DNA from: Streptomyces sp. NBC_01317
Lineage (GTDB): Bacteria; Actinomycetota; Actinomycetes; Streptomycetales; Streptomycetaceae
Length of the DNA: 64,000 bases
NCBI RefSeq assembly: GCF_035961655.1
Contig: NZ_CP108393.1
Span: 434,001 to 498,000 of the forward strand
Direction of reading: 5' to 3'
A program made the position numbers and the translations under genes. Under the pieces are notes generated by a model that ran no database searches, was not told the DNA's origin, and saw only the letters and a program-made list of their open reading frames with translations. Below, in pieces: positions 17,283 to 25,445 of the stretch (position 1 is its first letter; every line of letters begins with the position of its first letter).

Positions 17283-17370
17283 GTGGACTCGACAATGTGG
17301 ACTCGAACATCGCGTGGACTCGAACATCACGTGGGCGCGGAGTTCTCCTGGACCGGGAGATCTCCTGGAC
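17283..17370. repeat. Array of TGGAC-headed repeats with 17-bp spacing in the operon leader
   Basis: TGGAC (or TGGGC) recurs at 17284, 17298, 17315, 17332, 17349 and 17366: one 14-base step, then four exact 17-base steps. Two consecutive units share TGGACTCGAACATC and two others share TCTCCTGGAC. The array lies 30-117 bases upstream of the first monooxygenase start and downstream of the leader-peptide stop, so it should be inside the transcribed leader on the minus strand. It may be a protein- or RNA-binding control element. Confidence 0.75.
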
Positions 17371-17472
17371 ATGCCGAGTGCCTTCCGTTTCCGGGTCGTG
17401 TCCCGGGCGGAAGTCGGCGGACGTGCGTCGGAGGGCGCTGTACGTCGGGGCCGTGCGGCGGAGGAGGTGCCG

Positions 17473-17625
17473 CTACGGGGTGTGCCGCGGCGCGGCGTTC
17501 ACGTACGCCGGACACAGGGCGCCGGCGACACGCTGGAGATCGATGTGGCGCCGGGAGAACATGCCGACGGCGCGGGGGTGGCTCCTGACGGCGAAGGCCG
17601 TGCGCGTGCCGTTCCGTCCTCGCAC
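17473..17625 (-). CDS. Putative leader peptide (sulfur/cysteine-responsive type)
   Basis: A 50-residue ORF ending in SRRHIDLQRVAGALCPA plus a short tail. The core matches the short Streptomyces leader peptides of the pattern (V/I)DLxRVxSxxC that precede sulfate, cysteine and organosulfur genes. GTG 17625 follows GGAGG by 8 bases; ATG 17631 and an internal ATG 17562 (29 residues) are alternatives. The stop lies 220 bases upstream of the four-monooxygenase operon in the same direction. Presumably ribosome progress through the Cys codon near its end senses cysteine supply. Confidence 0.65.
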   Translation of the reverse strand: MRGRNGTRTAFAVRSHPRAVGMFSRRHIDLQRVAGALCPAYVNAAPRHTP

Positions 17626-17947
17626 TGCCATCACCTCCGCCTCGACCGGTCGTACCGGTCCGAGCTCTCGCGCTTGCGCTGCCGTCTTCGGCTCCGCCGG
17701 GTCGTCACCTGGAGCACCCCGCCGCGTCAGGAGGGTTGCCGGTCAGCCAACCAGGGCTTGTCGCTGACACTCATAACCTGCGTGAACGGTAACTCCGCAT
17801 CGGTGTCCGGCACAATCCCCACTCGATGACCACAGACCGTCCCCCGGGCCCGTACCGGTCGGCGCGCGACCGATAAGCGCTCACGATCGATCTCGATCAG
17901 TATTCGGCATTGGACGCAGAGTGCCCTCGTCCTGCATGCTCAGTGCC

Positions 17948-18097
17948 ATGTTCAGGCCAGCGATCGCGACGGAGTACGGCCGGTACCCGGCTTGCGCCCT
18001 CGCATGCCGCCACGGACTCGACCGTCATCTGACGCCCCGTCTGACTCAGTGCCGAGTCGTGGACTTCGGCAAGGTCAAGTCGACCGGCTGTCGTTGA
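17948..18097 (+). CDS. Possible second leader peptide, facing the broken acyl-CoA dehydrogenase gene
   Basis: A 49-residue frame ending in LTQCRVVDFGKVKSTGCR. Its last part aligns with the leader motif of the opposite-strand ORF: VDFGKVKSTGC against IDLQRVAGALC. It points toward the acyl-CoA dehydrogenase remnant that starts at 18316, so both directions of this divergent region would have had a leader. There is no good ribosome site before ATG 17948, so the real start may be internal. Apart from the two leader frames, the 17254-18315 region shows no further gene. Confidence 0.4.
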   Translation: MFRPAIATEYGRYPACALACRHGLDRHLTPRLTQCRVVDFGKVKSTGCR

Positions 18098-18315
18098 GCC
18101 GATGAGCACGTCCCCGCCACCGGGCCTCCGGTGAGCGGCGCGGGACAGCACACGAACACCCTCTTCTCCTGACGCTCCCTTCCGCCTCCCCACGGCCGGC
18201 GGCCGACCGGGCCGTGCCCGGTTCCGTCCGGCCGGCGCCCCGGTCGCGCCCTCAGCCCGCCCACCGCCGCTCACCGACGGTGTCCGGACAGCCACCCAGA
18301 CGCGAGGACACGCCC

Positions 18316-18795
18316 ATGGTCACCGCTTCTTCCCTCCCCGTCCCGGTGGGGGGACTCACGAGACCCGCCGCCACCGGGAACCGGCTGTTACGTGCCGATC
18401 TCGGCCGGCTGGACGAGGTGAGCGCGTCCCTCGCGGCGACCGCGGCCGAGTACGACCGCACCGGGTCCTTCCCGCACGCTCCGCTCCAACTGGTGCACGA
18501 GGCGGGGCTGTCGACCGCCGGGGCGGACACGAAGTACGGCGGGTCCGGGGTGAGTTCCACCGACGTGACGAAGATCCTGCTGGCGCTCGGCCGGGGCGAT
18601 CCGTCCACCGCGCTGATCGCCGGGATGACCATCGTCCCCCATCTCCTCCAGACCCGGAGCCCGTGGCCCGAGGAGCTGTACGCCCGGGTGCTGGAAGAGT
18701 CCGCCCTGCGTCCGACCCTGCTCAACCACGCCCGCGCAGAGCCCGAGATGGGGTCGTCCACCCGGGGCGGCCTGCCCGCGACCACCGCGCGGCGG
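18316..18795 (+). pseudogene. N-terminal fragment of a DszC/SfnB-like acyl-CoA dehydrogenase family protein
   Basis: About 160 residues of an acyl-CoA-dehydrogenase-fold flavoprotein: YGGSGVSSTDVTKILLALGRGDPSTALI and the ARAEPEMGSSTRGGLPATTARR segment, where homology stops abruptly near 18795. Full-length relatives have about 400 residues, so the flavin site and active base are lost. Members found beside LLM genes act as sulfur-compound monooxygenases (DszC/SfnB type), which suits the divergent operon. ATG 18316 follows GAGGAC by 8 bases. A TTA Leu codon sits at 18388-18390, so the intact gene would have depended on bldA. Confidence 0.7.
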
Positions 18796-18890
18796 CGTCG
18801 AACAGGCCCTCGTTGTCCCAGCCCCGGTCGGTCGGCCACGGCGAGAGCGGGCGTCGCCGGTGTTTCGGGCTGTGAGCCCAGCAGTTCGGC
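18793..18890 (-). pseudogene. Sliver of a modular polyketide synthase (minus strand)
   Basis: Read on the minus strand, this short stretch encodes WPTDRGWDNEGLFDA, very close to the ketosynthase motif PTDRGWDLEGLFDP of type I polyketide synthases. Just before it, in another frame, ALLAELLGSQPETPATPALAVA resembles the linker that follows an acyl carrier domain. The two lie closer together than in an intact synthase, so internal deletion and frameshift are implied. It is wedged between two plus-strand gene fragments. Too short to be sure. Confidence 0.4.
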
Positions 18891-19304
18891 GAGCAGGGCA
18901 GGGCCACCTTCGGGATCTCGGTCATCGTGGCCCGCCGGGGGGGCACGGTCGTCACCTGCGGATCGAGCACGGGGTACGACCACTCCTTCGACAACTGCTA
19001 TTTCTGGATGAACCTCAAGCGCGTCGTCGGCAGTCACGGCATGAACCTGCACGAGGCGGCGGAGATGATGCGGCTGCTGAAGCTCGGCAGTGTCTCGCCC
19101 GTACTGTCCGACGTGTTCCCGCTGTCGGAGGTCGGTGAGGCGGCCCGCCTCGTGCAGACCAACAGCCACACCGGCAAGGTCGGTGTCCTCGCCCTGGCGC
19201 CGGAACCGGGCTTCGGGGTGACGGACCATCAATTCCGCGCCAGGATCGGCGAGGAGCAGCTGGGTCCGCTGAGGTCGTCCCCGCAGCCGGCGCTCGTCGG
19301 ATGA
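18891..19304 (+). pseudogene. C-terminal fragment of a crotonyl-CoA carboxylase/reductase
   Basis: About 137 residues beginning EQGRATFGISVIVARRGGTVVTCGSS and continuing through LKRVVGSHGMNL, VGEAARLVQTNSHTGKVGVL and RARIGEEQLGPLR, the C-terminal third of crotonyl-CoA carboxylase/reductases (normally ~447 residues) that make extender units such as ethylmalonyl-CoA. The N-terminal catalytic and NADPH-binding parts are missing. Its stop overlaps the ATG of the next gene (ATGA), so these two were once coupled in an operon. Confidence 0.75.
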
Positions 19305-20625
19305 GCGCCGTGAGCGCCCTGCCGGGCGGGACCACCACCCTGGCCCCGGCACCCTTGGACCCCGCGACCACCGCGCTGCCCAGCCTGCCCGAGGTCCTGC
19401 GCCTGCGTGGCAGGACGCAGCCGGACGAACTCGCCTATGTCTTCCTGCGCAACGGGGAGCACCCGGACGATAGCCTGACGTACGGTCAACTCGACCTCGC
19501 CGCACGGGAGCGGGCGTCCGCGCTGGACGCGGCCGGGCTCGGCGGCGGCTCCGCCGTGCTGCTCTACCCGTCCGGACTGGAGTTCGTCTCGACCCTGCTC
19601 GCCTGCATGTACGCGGGCGTCGCGGGCGCTCCCGTACAGGTACCGAGCAGGCGGCGGGGCCTGGAGCGGCTGCGGCGCATCGCCGACGACGCGGGCACGT
19701 CCACCGTCCTCACCACCACAGCGGTCACGCGCGGCCTGGAGGACTTCGGCGACACACGGGAGTTGGCCGGGCCGACCCTGGTGGACACCGAGGCGCCGCA
19801 CGCGCCGCCGGCCGGGGCGCCGGCTGGAGGCGATCTCCCGGTTCCGGGGCAGTCACACCGCCGCGCCCAGCTTCGCGTACGAAATGTGCGTCCGGGACGC
19901 GGCCGACAACGGCTTGCCGGACGGGCCCGACCGGTCCTCGCTGCGGGTGGCGGCCAACGGGGCGGAGCCGGTCCGGTGGGACACGGTCCGCGCCTTCACC
20001 GAGACGTACGCCCCGGCCGGGTTCCGAGCGAGGGCGATGTCCCCCGGCTACGGGCTGGCGGAGAACACCCTCAAGGCCACGGGGAGCTGTGAGGACCGCG
20101 ACCCCACGCTGCTGCGGTCTCCTCCGACGCGCTGCGGGAGGGCCGGGTCGTACCGGCGGAGGGGCCCCGGGGCGTCCCCGTCGCCGGCAGCGGAACGACC
20201 GTCGGTACGACCACGGTCCGTATCGCCGATCCCGAGACCCTGGCCGGGCTCCCTGAGGACACGGTCGGCGAGATCTGGGTCAACGGCCCCTGCGTGGCGG
20301 ACGGTTACCACGGGCGGCCCGAAGAAAGCCTGCGCACCTTCGGGGCCCGCCTCGCGGGTGAGGAGGAGGTGGGGACCTGGCTGCGCACCGGCGACCTCAG
20401 GTTCCTGCACGACAACGAGCTGTTCGTGACCGGCCGGCTGAAGGACGTGATCATCCGCAAGGGCCGCAACTACTACCCGCAGGACATCGAGGTCTCGGCG
20501 GAGAGCGCGGGCCCTGCCCTGCAACCGAACTGCGCGGCGGCGTTCTCCGTGGACGACGGCGCGGCCGAGCGGCTGGTGCTGGTGGTCGAGGCGGACGGCC
20601 GCGCGCTGCGGGACGCGGGTGTGCT
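19301..20625 (+). pseudogene. Fatty-acyl-AMP ligase (FAAL), broken
   Basis: FAALs activate fatty acids as adenylates for loading onto acyl carrier proteins of polyketide or lipopeptide assembly lines. Three pieces in changing frames remain: 19301-19815 (LTYGQLDLAARERA, YAGVAGAPVQVP), 19821-20115 (RLEAISRFRGSHTAAPSFAYEMCVRD, SPGYGLAENTLKATG) and 20116-20625 (EIWVNGPCVADGYHGRP, WLRTGDLRFLHDNELFVTGRLKDVIIRKGRNYYPQDIE). The segment carrying the Thr/Ser/Gly-rich ATP loop (about 80 residues) is deleted near 19815, a frameshift lies near 20118, and the C-terminus is lost after about 20625. Confidence 0.8.
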
Positions 20626-20920
20626 CGTCGACACCCACGAACTCGTGGCCCATGGTGTGCTCTCCAGTGGGGTGGTGGAGTTGTGGGGCGTGGTCGGTCA
20701 GCCGGTGATGGTTGGGCTGGGTGCGAGCCGCGGACGGTGTCAACCCCGCTCCGTACGGCCTCGGCCGCACCTTGGGTGCCGGACGGGGGGCGCCGGACGG
20801 GGGGCGCCGGACGATTCGCCCGGCGGCCCTCGCGCGTCGGCTGTGGTCCTCTGGCGGGAGCCGGTGGTCGGCCGCGATGATCTCCATGCCAGAAAGACGG
20901 GAAAGGCGCCGCTGTGGGAT
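20626..20920. other. Non-coding junk between the FAAL remnant and the cupin gene, with a 14-bp triple repeat
   Basis: No gene recognised. Three head-to-tail copies of GGGCGCCGGACGGG (first and last slightly varied) occupy 20774-20815. The stretch adjoins the decayed gene block and probably belongs to the same rearranged DNA. Confidence 0.6.
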
Positions 20921-21316
20921 CTACCTGGGGTACTCGTCCTCGGCGAGGTGGGAGCCCCAAGTGGTGTGATTTCCGGTCTCGTCGGCGGCCTGGTAGGCGA
21001 TCTGGGTGTGGAAGCACCCGGGGGTGGCGCCGTGCCAGTGATTCTCACCCGGCTCGATGGAGACGCGGTCGCCCGGCCGGATCTCCTCGACCGGTCCTCC
21101 CTCGCGCTGGACGAGGCCGACTCCCTCGGTGACGTAGATCGTCTGGCCGAGAGGGTGGCTGTGCCATGCCGTGTGGGCCCCGGGCGTGAAGTGGACGACT
21201 CCGCCCATGATCCGGGAAGGCGGCAGCGGCTTGCTGATCACGTCGATGTAGACGTCCCCGGTGAACCCTTCGGCGGGGCCGGCCATCGTTTCGAATCCGT
21301 TCCTTACGATGTTCAT
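20921..21316 (-). CDS. Small cupin protein (hydroxynitrile-lyase-like/TM1459-like)
   Basis: A 131-residue single-domain cupin. The metal motif is split as HTAWHSHPLGQTIYVTEG and PGDRVSIEPGENHWHGA, giving three His, and the start FTPGAHTAW matches small manganese/iron cupins related to bacterial hydroxynitrile lyases and TM1459. Likely a metal-dependent oxidoreductase or lyase acting on a small organic molecule. AGGAGG lies 6 bases before ATG 21316. It is the last gene of the minus-strand set with the ring-cleavage dioxygenase, 124 bases upstream, and should be under the same TetR control. Confidence 0.8.
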   Translation of the reverse strand: MNIVRNGFETMAGPAEGFTGDVYIDVISKPLPPSRIMGGVVHFTPGAHTAWHSHPLGQTIYVTEGVGLVQREGGPVEEIRPGDRVSIEPGENHWHGATPGCFHTQIAYQAADETGNHTTWGSHLAEDEYPR

Positions 21317-21440
21317 CTTCGTCCTCCTGTGTGAGTGTTCGTCCTCGGAGCGAGGACGGACTGTCGTCTGCGACACTTTGCGCTCCCGCTCGGCCGGCAG
21401 CGAAGCGACACGGTGTGCTTCTCCTTCCCGTGACACATCG

Positions 21441-22247
21441 TCAGGTCGCCGGACGCAGGTGGAAGGTGTACTCGCACGAGTTGAACGGGGTGCTCAGCGA
21501 GTACGCCGCCGCCACGTCCTTGTCCTCGCTCGGAGTCACGTCGATCTTCAGGTTTTCCTTGACGGCTCCCGATACGTCGCCGTCGCCTTCGAGCCAGTCC
21601 CCGCCGCGGAAGTAGAGCTGCGTCGTCACCAGGTCGTGGCCCTCGGCCGAGACCTTGAGGTGGAAGTGCGCGGGCCTCCACGCGTGGCGGCCGATCATGG
21701 CCAGGAAGCGTCCTGTGGGGCCGCCGGTGGGAATCTGGTACGGCTGGGGCCTGATCGTCCTGATCCGGAAGCGGCCCTCGTCGTCCGTGATGATCTTGCA
21801 CCGGAGATTCAGCGGAGGAGCGTCGCCGACGAAGCTTGAGTAGGTGCCGTCGTTGCCGGCGTGCCACATGTCGACGAGGGCGCCGGGAACGGGCTTGCCG
21901 TCGAGGTCGAGGACCTGGCCGCTGAGTACCATCGCGTCACCCGGCTCGTCGTCGCGCATGGGCATGACGTACGGCTTCTCCGTCAGCAGCGGCGCGTTTT
22001 CGACGTAGTACGGGCCCTCGACCGTTCCCTGCGAGCCGGGCAGGCCGTCGTACGTGGCCTGCTCGACGGTCGCCTCGAAGTGGTTGTCGATGAACATCGG
22101 CACTTCGCGGGCGTCGACGAGATCACGGATCCACAGGACCGCGGCCGAGTACTCGTCGTACTGGACCTTCTGCCGGAGCAGGACGCCTCGTATCGCCTGG
22201 AGAAGCTCGGCCGATACCTCGGCGACGCGCTCGCTGTATTCGGGCAT
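21441..22247 (-). CDS. Intradiol ring-cleavage dioxygenase (catechol/hydroxyquinol 1,2-dioxygenase type)
   Basis: A 268-residue non-heme iron enzyme. The four Fe(III) ligands can be read: Tyr in EGPYYVENAP, Tyr in RPQPYQIPTGGP, and two His in RHAWRPAHFHLKV. The N-terminal helical dimerisation domain (residues 1-95) is that of catechol 1,2-dioxygenases rather than protocatechuate enzymes. It opens a catechol-like ring between the hydroxyls to a muconate. No muconate-cycloisomerase or lactone-isomerase genes are near, so the pathway is incomplete here or the substrate is unusual. Confidence 0.9.
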   Translation of the reverse strand: MPEYSERVAEVSAELLQAIRGVLLRQKVQYDEYSAAVLWIRDLVDAREVPMFIDNHFEATVEQATYDGLPGSQGTVEGPYYVENAPLLTEKPYVMPMRDDEPGDAMVLSGQVLDLDGKPVPGALVDMWHAGNDGTYSSFVGDAPPLNLRCKIITDDEGRFRIRTIRPQPYQIPTGGPTGRFLAMIGRHAWRPAHFHLKVSAEGHDLVTTQLYFRGGDWLEGDGDVSGAVKENLKIDVTPSEDKDVAAAYSLSTPFNSCEYTFHLRPAT

Positions 22248-22384
22248 TGTTCTGCCTTCATCTCCTTCTTGACGTTGCTGGTCGGCTTCGGTGGTGACCG
22301 GACGGCGGATTCCGCCGTACGCCGACCGGATCGCCGTTGATCGTTGTCGGCGCCGCCGTCGCGGCTCTCCGGCAGCGGGGTCGG

Positions 22385-22768
22385 TCACAGCGGCAGGGCT
22401 GGTGCGAACCCGGCCGCGCGCATGGTCGCCGTGTCGTGGACCTGACGGATGAAGGTGATCCGGCCCTCGGCGACCTTGAACTGCTCGGCGATCCGCAGGG
22501 TCCCGATCGGGTCGAGCACCAGGTCGTAGATCATCAGCGCCTCACCCGGAAGGGGGCCGGTGCACGCCGACAGGAGCCGGACGCTCGACACGCTTTCGCC
22601 GAAGCCGCGGATGGCCTTCACGAACTCCCGCTTGTCCACGTACGTGTTGACGGGAAGATCCGTCTCAAGGCGTTCCGCGAGCAGTCGCGAGGCCGCGTCG
22701 AAGTCCTTGGTCGTGGTCCACGCCTCGTGGTAGCGGCGCACCACGTCCCACGTCTGCTCGTGAGTCAT
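22385..22768 (-). CDS. SnoaL-like / NTF2-fold protein
   Basis: A 127-residue protein with the alpha+beta cone fold pattern: an N-terminal helix VVRRYHEAWTTTKDFDAASRLLA, then RLETDLPVN, and the terminal strands KVAEGRITFIRQVHD. Such proteins serve as cyclases, isomerases or small-molecule binders. GAGGAGG precedes ATG 22768. It is the first gene of the TetR-flanked minus-strand set, with the operator palindromes in its upstream region. Confidence 0.7.
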   Translation of the reverse strand: MTHEQTWDVVRRYHEAWTTTKDFDAASRLLAERLETDLPVNTYVDKREFVKAIRGFGESVSSVRLLSACTGPLPGEALMIYDLVLDPIGTLRIAEQFKVAEGRITFIRQVHDTATMRAAGFAPALPL

Positions 22769-22823
22769 TTTCGTTCCTCCTCGGCTTGCAGGGGCCGATC
22801 CCCTGGACCGCACGACCAACGTA

Positions 22824-22843
22824 CATACCAATCGTTCAGTATG
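22824..22843. promoter_or_regulatory. TetR operator copy 1
   Basis: CATACCAATCGTTCAGTATG: an imperfect palindrome with CATAC/GTATG ends, 56 bases upstream of the SnoaL-like start. It is the reverse-orientation form of the motif TACTGAACGNNTGGTA repeated four more times in this island. Confidence 0.7.
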
Positions 22844-22851
22844 TCAACGCC

Positions 22852-22870
22852 GTACTGAACGATTGGTATG
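22852..22870. promoter_or_regulatory. TetR operator copy 2
   Basis: GTACTGAACGATTGGTATG, inverted relative to copy 1 and 28 bases from it, so the pair itself forms a large inverted repeat. Confidence 0.7.
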
Positions 22871-22911
22871 CGAATATCCGGACCCCCTCGCCGGCGTCGG
22901 CCTGGCGTGCC

Positions 22912-22928
22912 TACTGAACGGCTGGTAC
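22912..22928. promoter_or_regulatory. TetR operator copy 3
   Basis: TACTGAACGGCTGGTAC. It is the copy nearest to the GMC oxidoreductase gene on the plus strand. The remaining sequence to 23202 contains no recognisable gene. Confidence 0.65.
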
Positions 22929-23202
22929 GTTGGTACTGAGGTCGTTTTGTCGGATTTGTCGATGACAGGGTCCGAAGGCGGCCGAGGGCATCGCACCGAC
23001 GCCGGGGTGATCCACCCGAGCCGGCGCGACCGGTTCCAGCGCCGAGATCCATACCGCTCCCGCGAATGGCGCGCTCTTTCCTTGGGCGGTTGCGGTTCTC
23101 CGCCTCCGGCCGGATGCCACACAATCACATCGAGTGTTTGTTCGAGCTGTAAGTGACGGAACGTCAAGAGGAAAACCTGGCAAGTTGTTGAGGGATGTGC
23201 TC

Positions 23203-24765
23203 ATGACTGAAACAGCGCAGGATTTCGACTATGTGGTGGTGGGGGCCGGTACGGCGGGTTCGGTGCTGGCGGCGCGTCTGTCGCGGGACCCGGACGTCCA
23301 GGTGCTGCTGATCGAGGCGGGGCAGGCCGAAGGCCCCCCGGCGATGGCGGTTCCTGGCGCGTGGTTCACCCTGTGGGGCGGTGAGGTGGACTGGGGATTC
23401 CGGACCGTCGCGCAGACGGGGCTGAACAACAGGGAGATCGTCTACCCGCGCGGCAAGGTGCTGGGAGGCTCCAGCGCCATCAACGCGATGATGCATGTAC
23501 GCGGCCATCCCGCGGCGCTCGACGCGTGGGAGGTCCGCGGCTGGGGATCCGCCGATCTGCTGCCGTACTTCCGGCGCAGTGAGAACACCGAGGGACTCGA
23601 CCCCGCCTACCGGGGAACCGAGGGGCCCGTGCGCCCCAGGCCCGTCGACGCCCCCCATCCCGCGTCCCGGGCGGCCTTCGACGCGTTCCGGGACCTCGGC
23701 ATCCCCGCGTCGGACGATCTCAACGGCGCCCACCCCGAGGGCGTCACCTGGACGGAGCTGACCGCGGCCGACGGGGTCCGGCAGTCCGCTGCCGACGCGT
23801 ACCTGACGCCGGCCGCCGGCCGCCCCAACCTCACCGTGGCCACCGACACCCTGGTGGTACGGCTGACCTTCTCGGGCGATCGGTGCACGGGTGTCCGTTA
23901 CGTCAGGGGCGGGGTCGAGTCCGAGGCGCGGGCCGGCCGCGAGGTGGTACTGAGCGCCGGAGCCGTCGGCTCGCCGCACCTCCTGCAACTGTCCGGGGTG
24001 GGACCCGCGGACATGCTCCGCGCGCACGGCATCGAGGTCGTCCGGGATGTTCCCGGAGTCGGCACCAATCTGTCCGACCACCCCGTGGGGGTGGCGACCT
24101 ATGCGGCGGACCTGACCCCCGGCGACAGCAATCACATCGATGTCTTCGCCGCCGTGCGCAGCAGCGAGGACGTGCCCCGGCCGGACCTGCACCTCTTCTT
24201 CATGGACGTGCCGCTGGCACCGCCCGGCCTGGCCAGTGGCTACACCATGGGCGTCGGCCTGCTGTCGCCGTACAGCCGCGGGTCCGTCACGCTCCTCTCG
24301 GGAGCCCCGGACGTCGCGCCCGCCATCGATCCCGGCTTCCTCACGGACCGACGGGACGTCGACCGCATGACCGCCGGTCTGCGCCAGGCACGCCGGGCAG
24401 GCGGTTCGAAGGCACTCGGTCCCTGGCGCGACCACGAGGTGCTCCCCGGCCCGGCGCTGCGGAGCGACGACGACCTGCATGCCTACCTGCGCGAGGCGGT
24501 CATCTCGTACTGCCACACCGGGGGCACGTGCCGGATGGGCACCGACGCCGCCGCGGTGACCGACGAAAACCTGCGCGTAAGGGGGATCGAGGGCCTGCGG
24601 GTGGTCGATGCCTCGATCATGCCGACGCTGCCGGAGGCCAACACCAACGCGACCGTCCTCGCGATAGCCGAGAAAGCCGCGGACCTGATGACCGGAACCT
24701 CACCCGACAGCGAAATACGCGTACGGAACCAAGATCGGCGCCGGTCGCAGGGCCTTGACTGGTGA
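23203..24765 (+). CDS. GMC family FAD-dependent oxidoreductase (choline dehydrogenase/mandelonitrile-lyase-like)
   Basis: A 520-residue glucose-methanol-choline family flavoprotein. Seen: the N-terminal FAD fold DYVVVGAGTAGSVLAARL, the GMC signature GKVLGGSSAINAMMHVRGH, and the C-terminal YCHTGGTCRMG with active-site His, then VVDASIMPTLPEANTNATVLAIAEKAA. It oxidises an alcohol to an aldehyde or related product. ATG 23203 follows GAGGGA by 7 bases. It is divergent from the dioxygenase set, with three operator palindromes between, so both halves should be induced together. Confidence 0.9.
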   Translation: MTETAQDFDYVVVGAGTAGSVLAARLSRDPDVQVLLIEAGQAEGPPAMAVPGAWFTLWGGEVDWGFRTVAQTGLNNREIVYPRGKVLGGSSAINAMMHVRGHPAALDAWEVRGWGSADLLPYFRRSENTEGLDPAYRGTEGPVRPRPVDAPHPASRAAFDAFRDLGIPASDDLNGAHPEGVTWTELTAADGVRQSAADAYLTPAAGRPNLTVATDTLVVRLTFSGDRCTGVRYVRGGVESEARAGREVVLSAGAVGSPHLLQLSGVGPADMLRAHGIEVVRDVPGVGTNLSDHPVGVATYAADLTPGDSNHIDVFAAVRSSEDVPRPDLHLFFMDVPLAPPGLASGYTMGVGLLSPYSRGSVTLLSGAPDVAPAIDPGFLTDRRDVDRMTAGLRQARRAGGSKALGPWRDHEVLPGPALRSDDDLHAYLREAVISYCHTGGTCRMGTDAAAVTDENLRVRGIEGLRVVDASIMPTLPEANTNATVLAIAEKAADLMTGTSPDSEIRVRNQDRRRSQGLDW

Positions 24766-24771
24766 CCAGCG

Positions 24772-24799
24772 CCTCGCGGAGCCGGAACTCCGCGTGAGG
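24772..24799. terminator. Hairpin after the GMC oxidoreductase gene
   Basis: CGCGGAG (24775-24781) pairs with CTCCGCG (24788-24794), extended by CCT/AGG with a small bulge. It starts a few bases after the stop codon. Confidence 0.55.
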
Positions 24800-24919
24800 C
24801 GGGCCGGTTGCTCCTCGCGCGTACGGCCGGGGGATCGGCACGTACCGGGCGCGGCGTCCCGTACCGGCGCACCGTCGTGCCGACCACACTCGTGCACTAC
24901 GGCCGCCCGCCGGAGCCCC

Positions 24920-25309
24920 TCAGCCGAGGGTGATCCGGATGCCGACACTTCCGTCCCTCCCGCGTCGCAGTCGGCTGCCGAGGAGGGTGAGGCGGCCGGG
25001 CAGGCCGTACTTGCGTCCCACAAGGCCGCGATAGCGCTTGGTCTGCGAGGCGTCGAGGAGGACGGCCCGGGCGGGGACCTGCTCGCCTGTGGGGTTGCCG
25101 CGTACGTCGCACGGGCCGACGACGACGTCGGACCGGTTGCGGATCCGCTTGGCCTTGCCGGAGTCGGTGACGGTCCAGATGCCGAGCGCGTCGCCGTCGC
25201 GGATGACCCACACGGGGGTCGGTATTCGCCTGCCGTCCCGGCGGAAGGTGGTGACGAGCAGGTACTTGCCCGATGAGAGTCGTTCGAGGGCCGCTGGATC
25301 GGTGGTCAC
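24920..25309 (-). CDS. PPOX-class F420-dependent split-barrel protein
   Basis: A 129-residue split-beta-barrel protein (pyridoxamine-oxidase-like fold, F420-type subgroup): GKYLLVTTFRRDGRRIPTPVWVIRDGDALGIWT and SGKAKRIRNRSDVVVGPCDVRG are the characteristic strands and cofactor loop. Such proteins use F420 or a flavin to reduce small molecules or bind bilins/heme. It starts with GTG 25309 and has a TetR operator copy 137 bases upstream, so it is probably part of the same regulon. Confidence 0.8.
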   Translation of the reverse strand: MTTDPAALERLSSGKYLLVTTFRRDGRRIPTPVWVIRDGDALGIWTVTDSGKAKRIRNRSDVVVGPCDVRGNPTGEQVPARAVLLDASQTKRYRGLVGRKYGLPGRLTLLGSRLRRGRDGSVGIRITLG

Positions 25310-25445
25310 GACGTCACGCCCCGCGGTGGAAGGGAGGTGCCGGGGGCGGTCTTCGGGGTGAGGTCGGAAGTCGTTCTGTTCACCGTGGTCCCAGGGATGT
25401 CGGGGAGCCGGGCGCGGGGATGCGGACCGGTCGTCGAGGATTCAA

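Noticed and set aside
17283..17370. 17-bp repeats as replication iterons
   Set aside because: No initiator gene, AT-rich segment or other origin feature is nearby, and the array lies in a gene leader.
17897..18295. 132-residue minus-strand frame in the divergent leader region
   Set aside because: No domain, no ribosome site and shadow composition; the plus-strand leader-like ORF at 17948 is the only part with a recognisable motif.
20048..20887. 279-residue minus-strand frame across the FAAL remnant
   Set aside because: It is antisense to recognisable FAAL sequence and contains no motif of its own.
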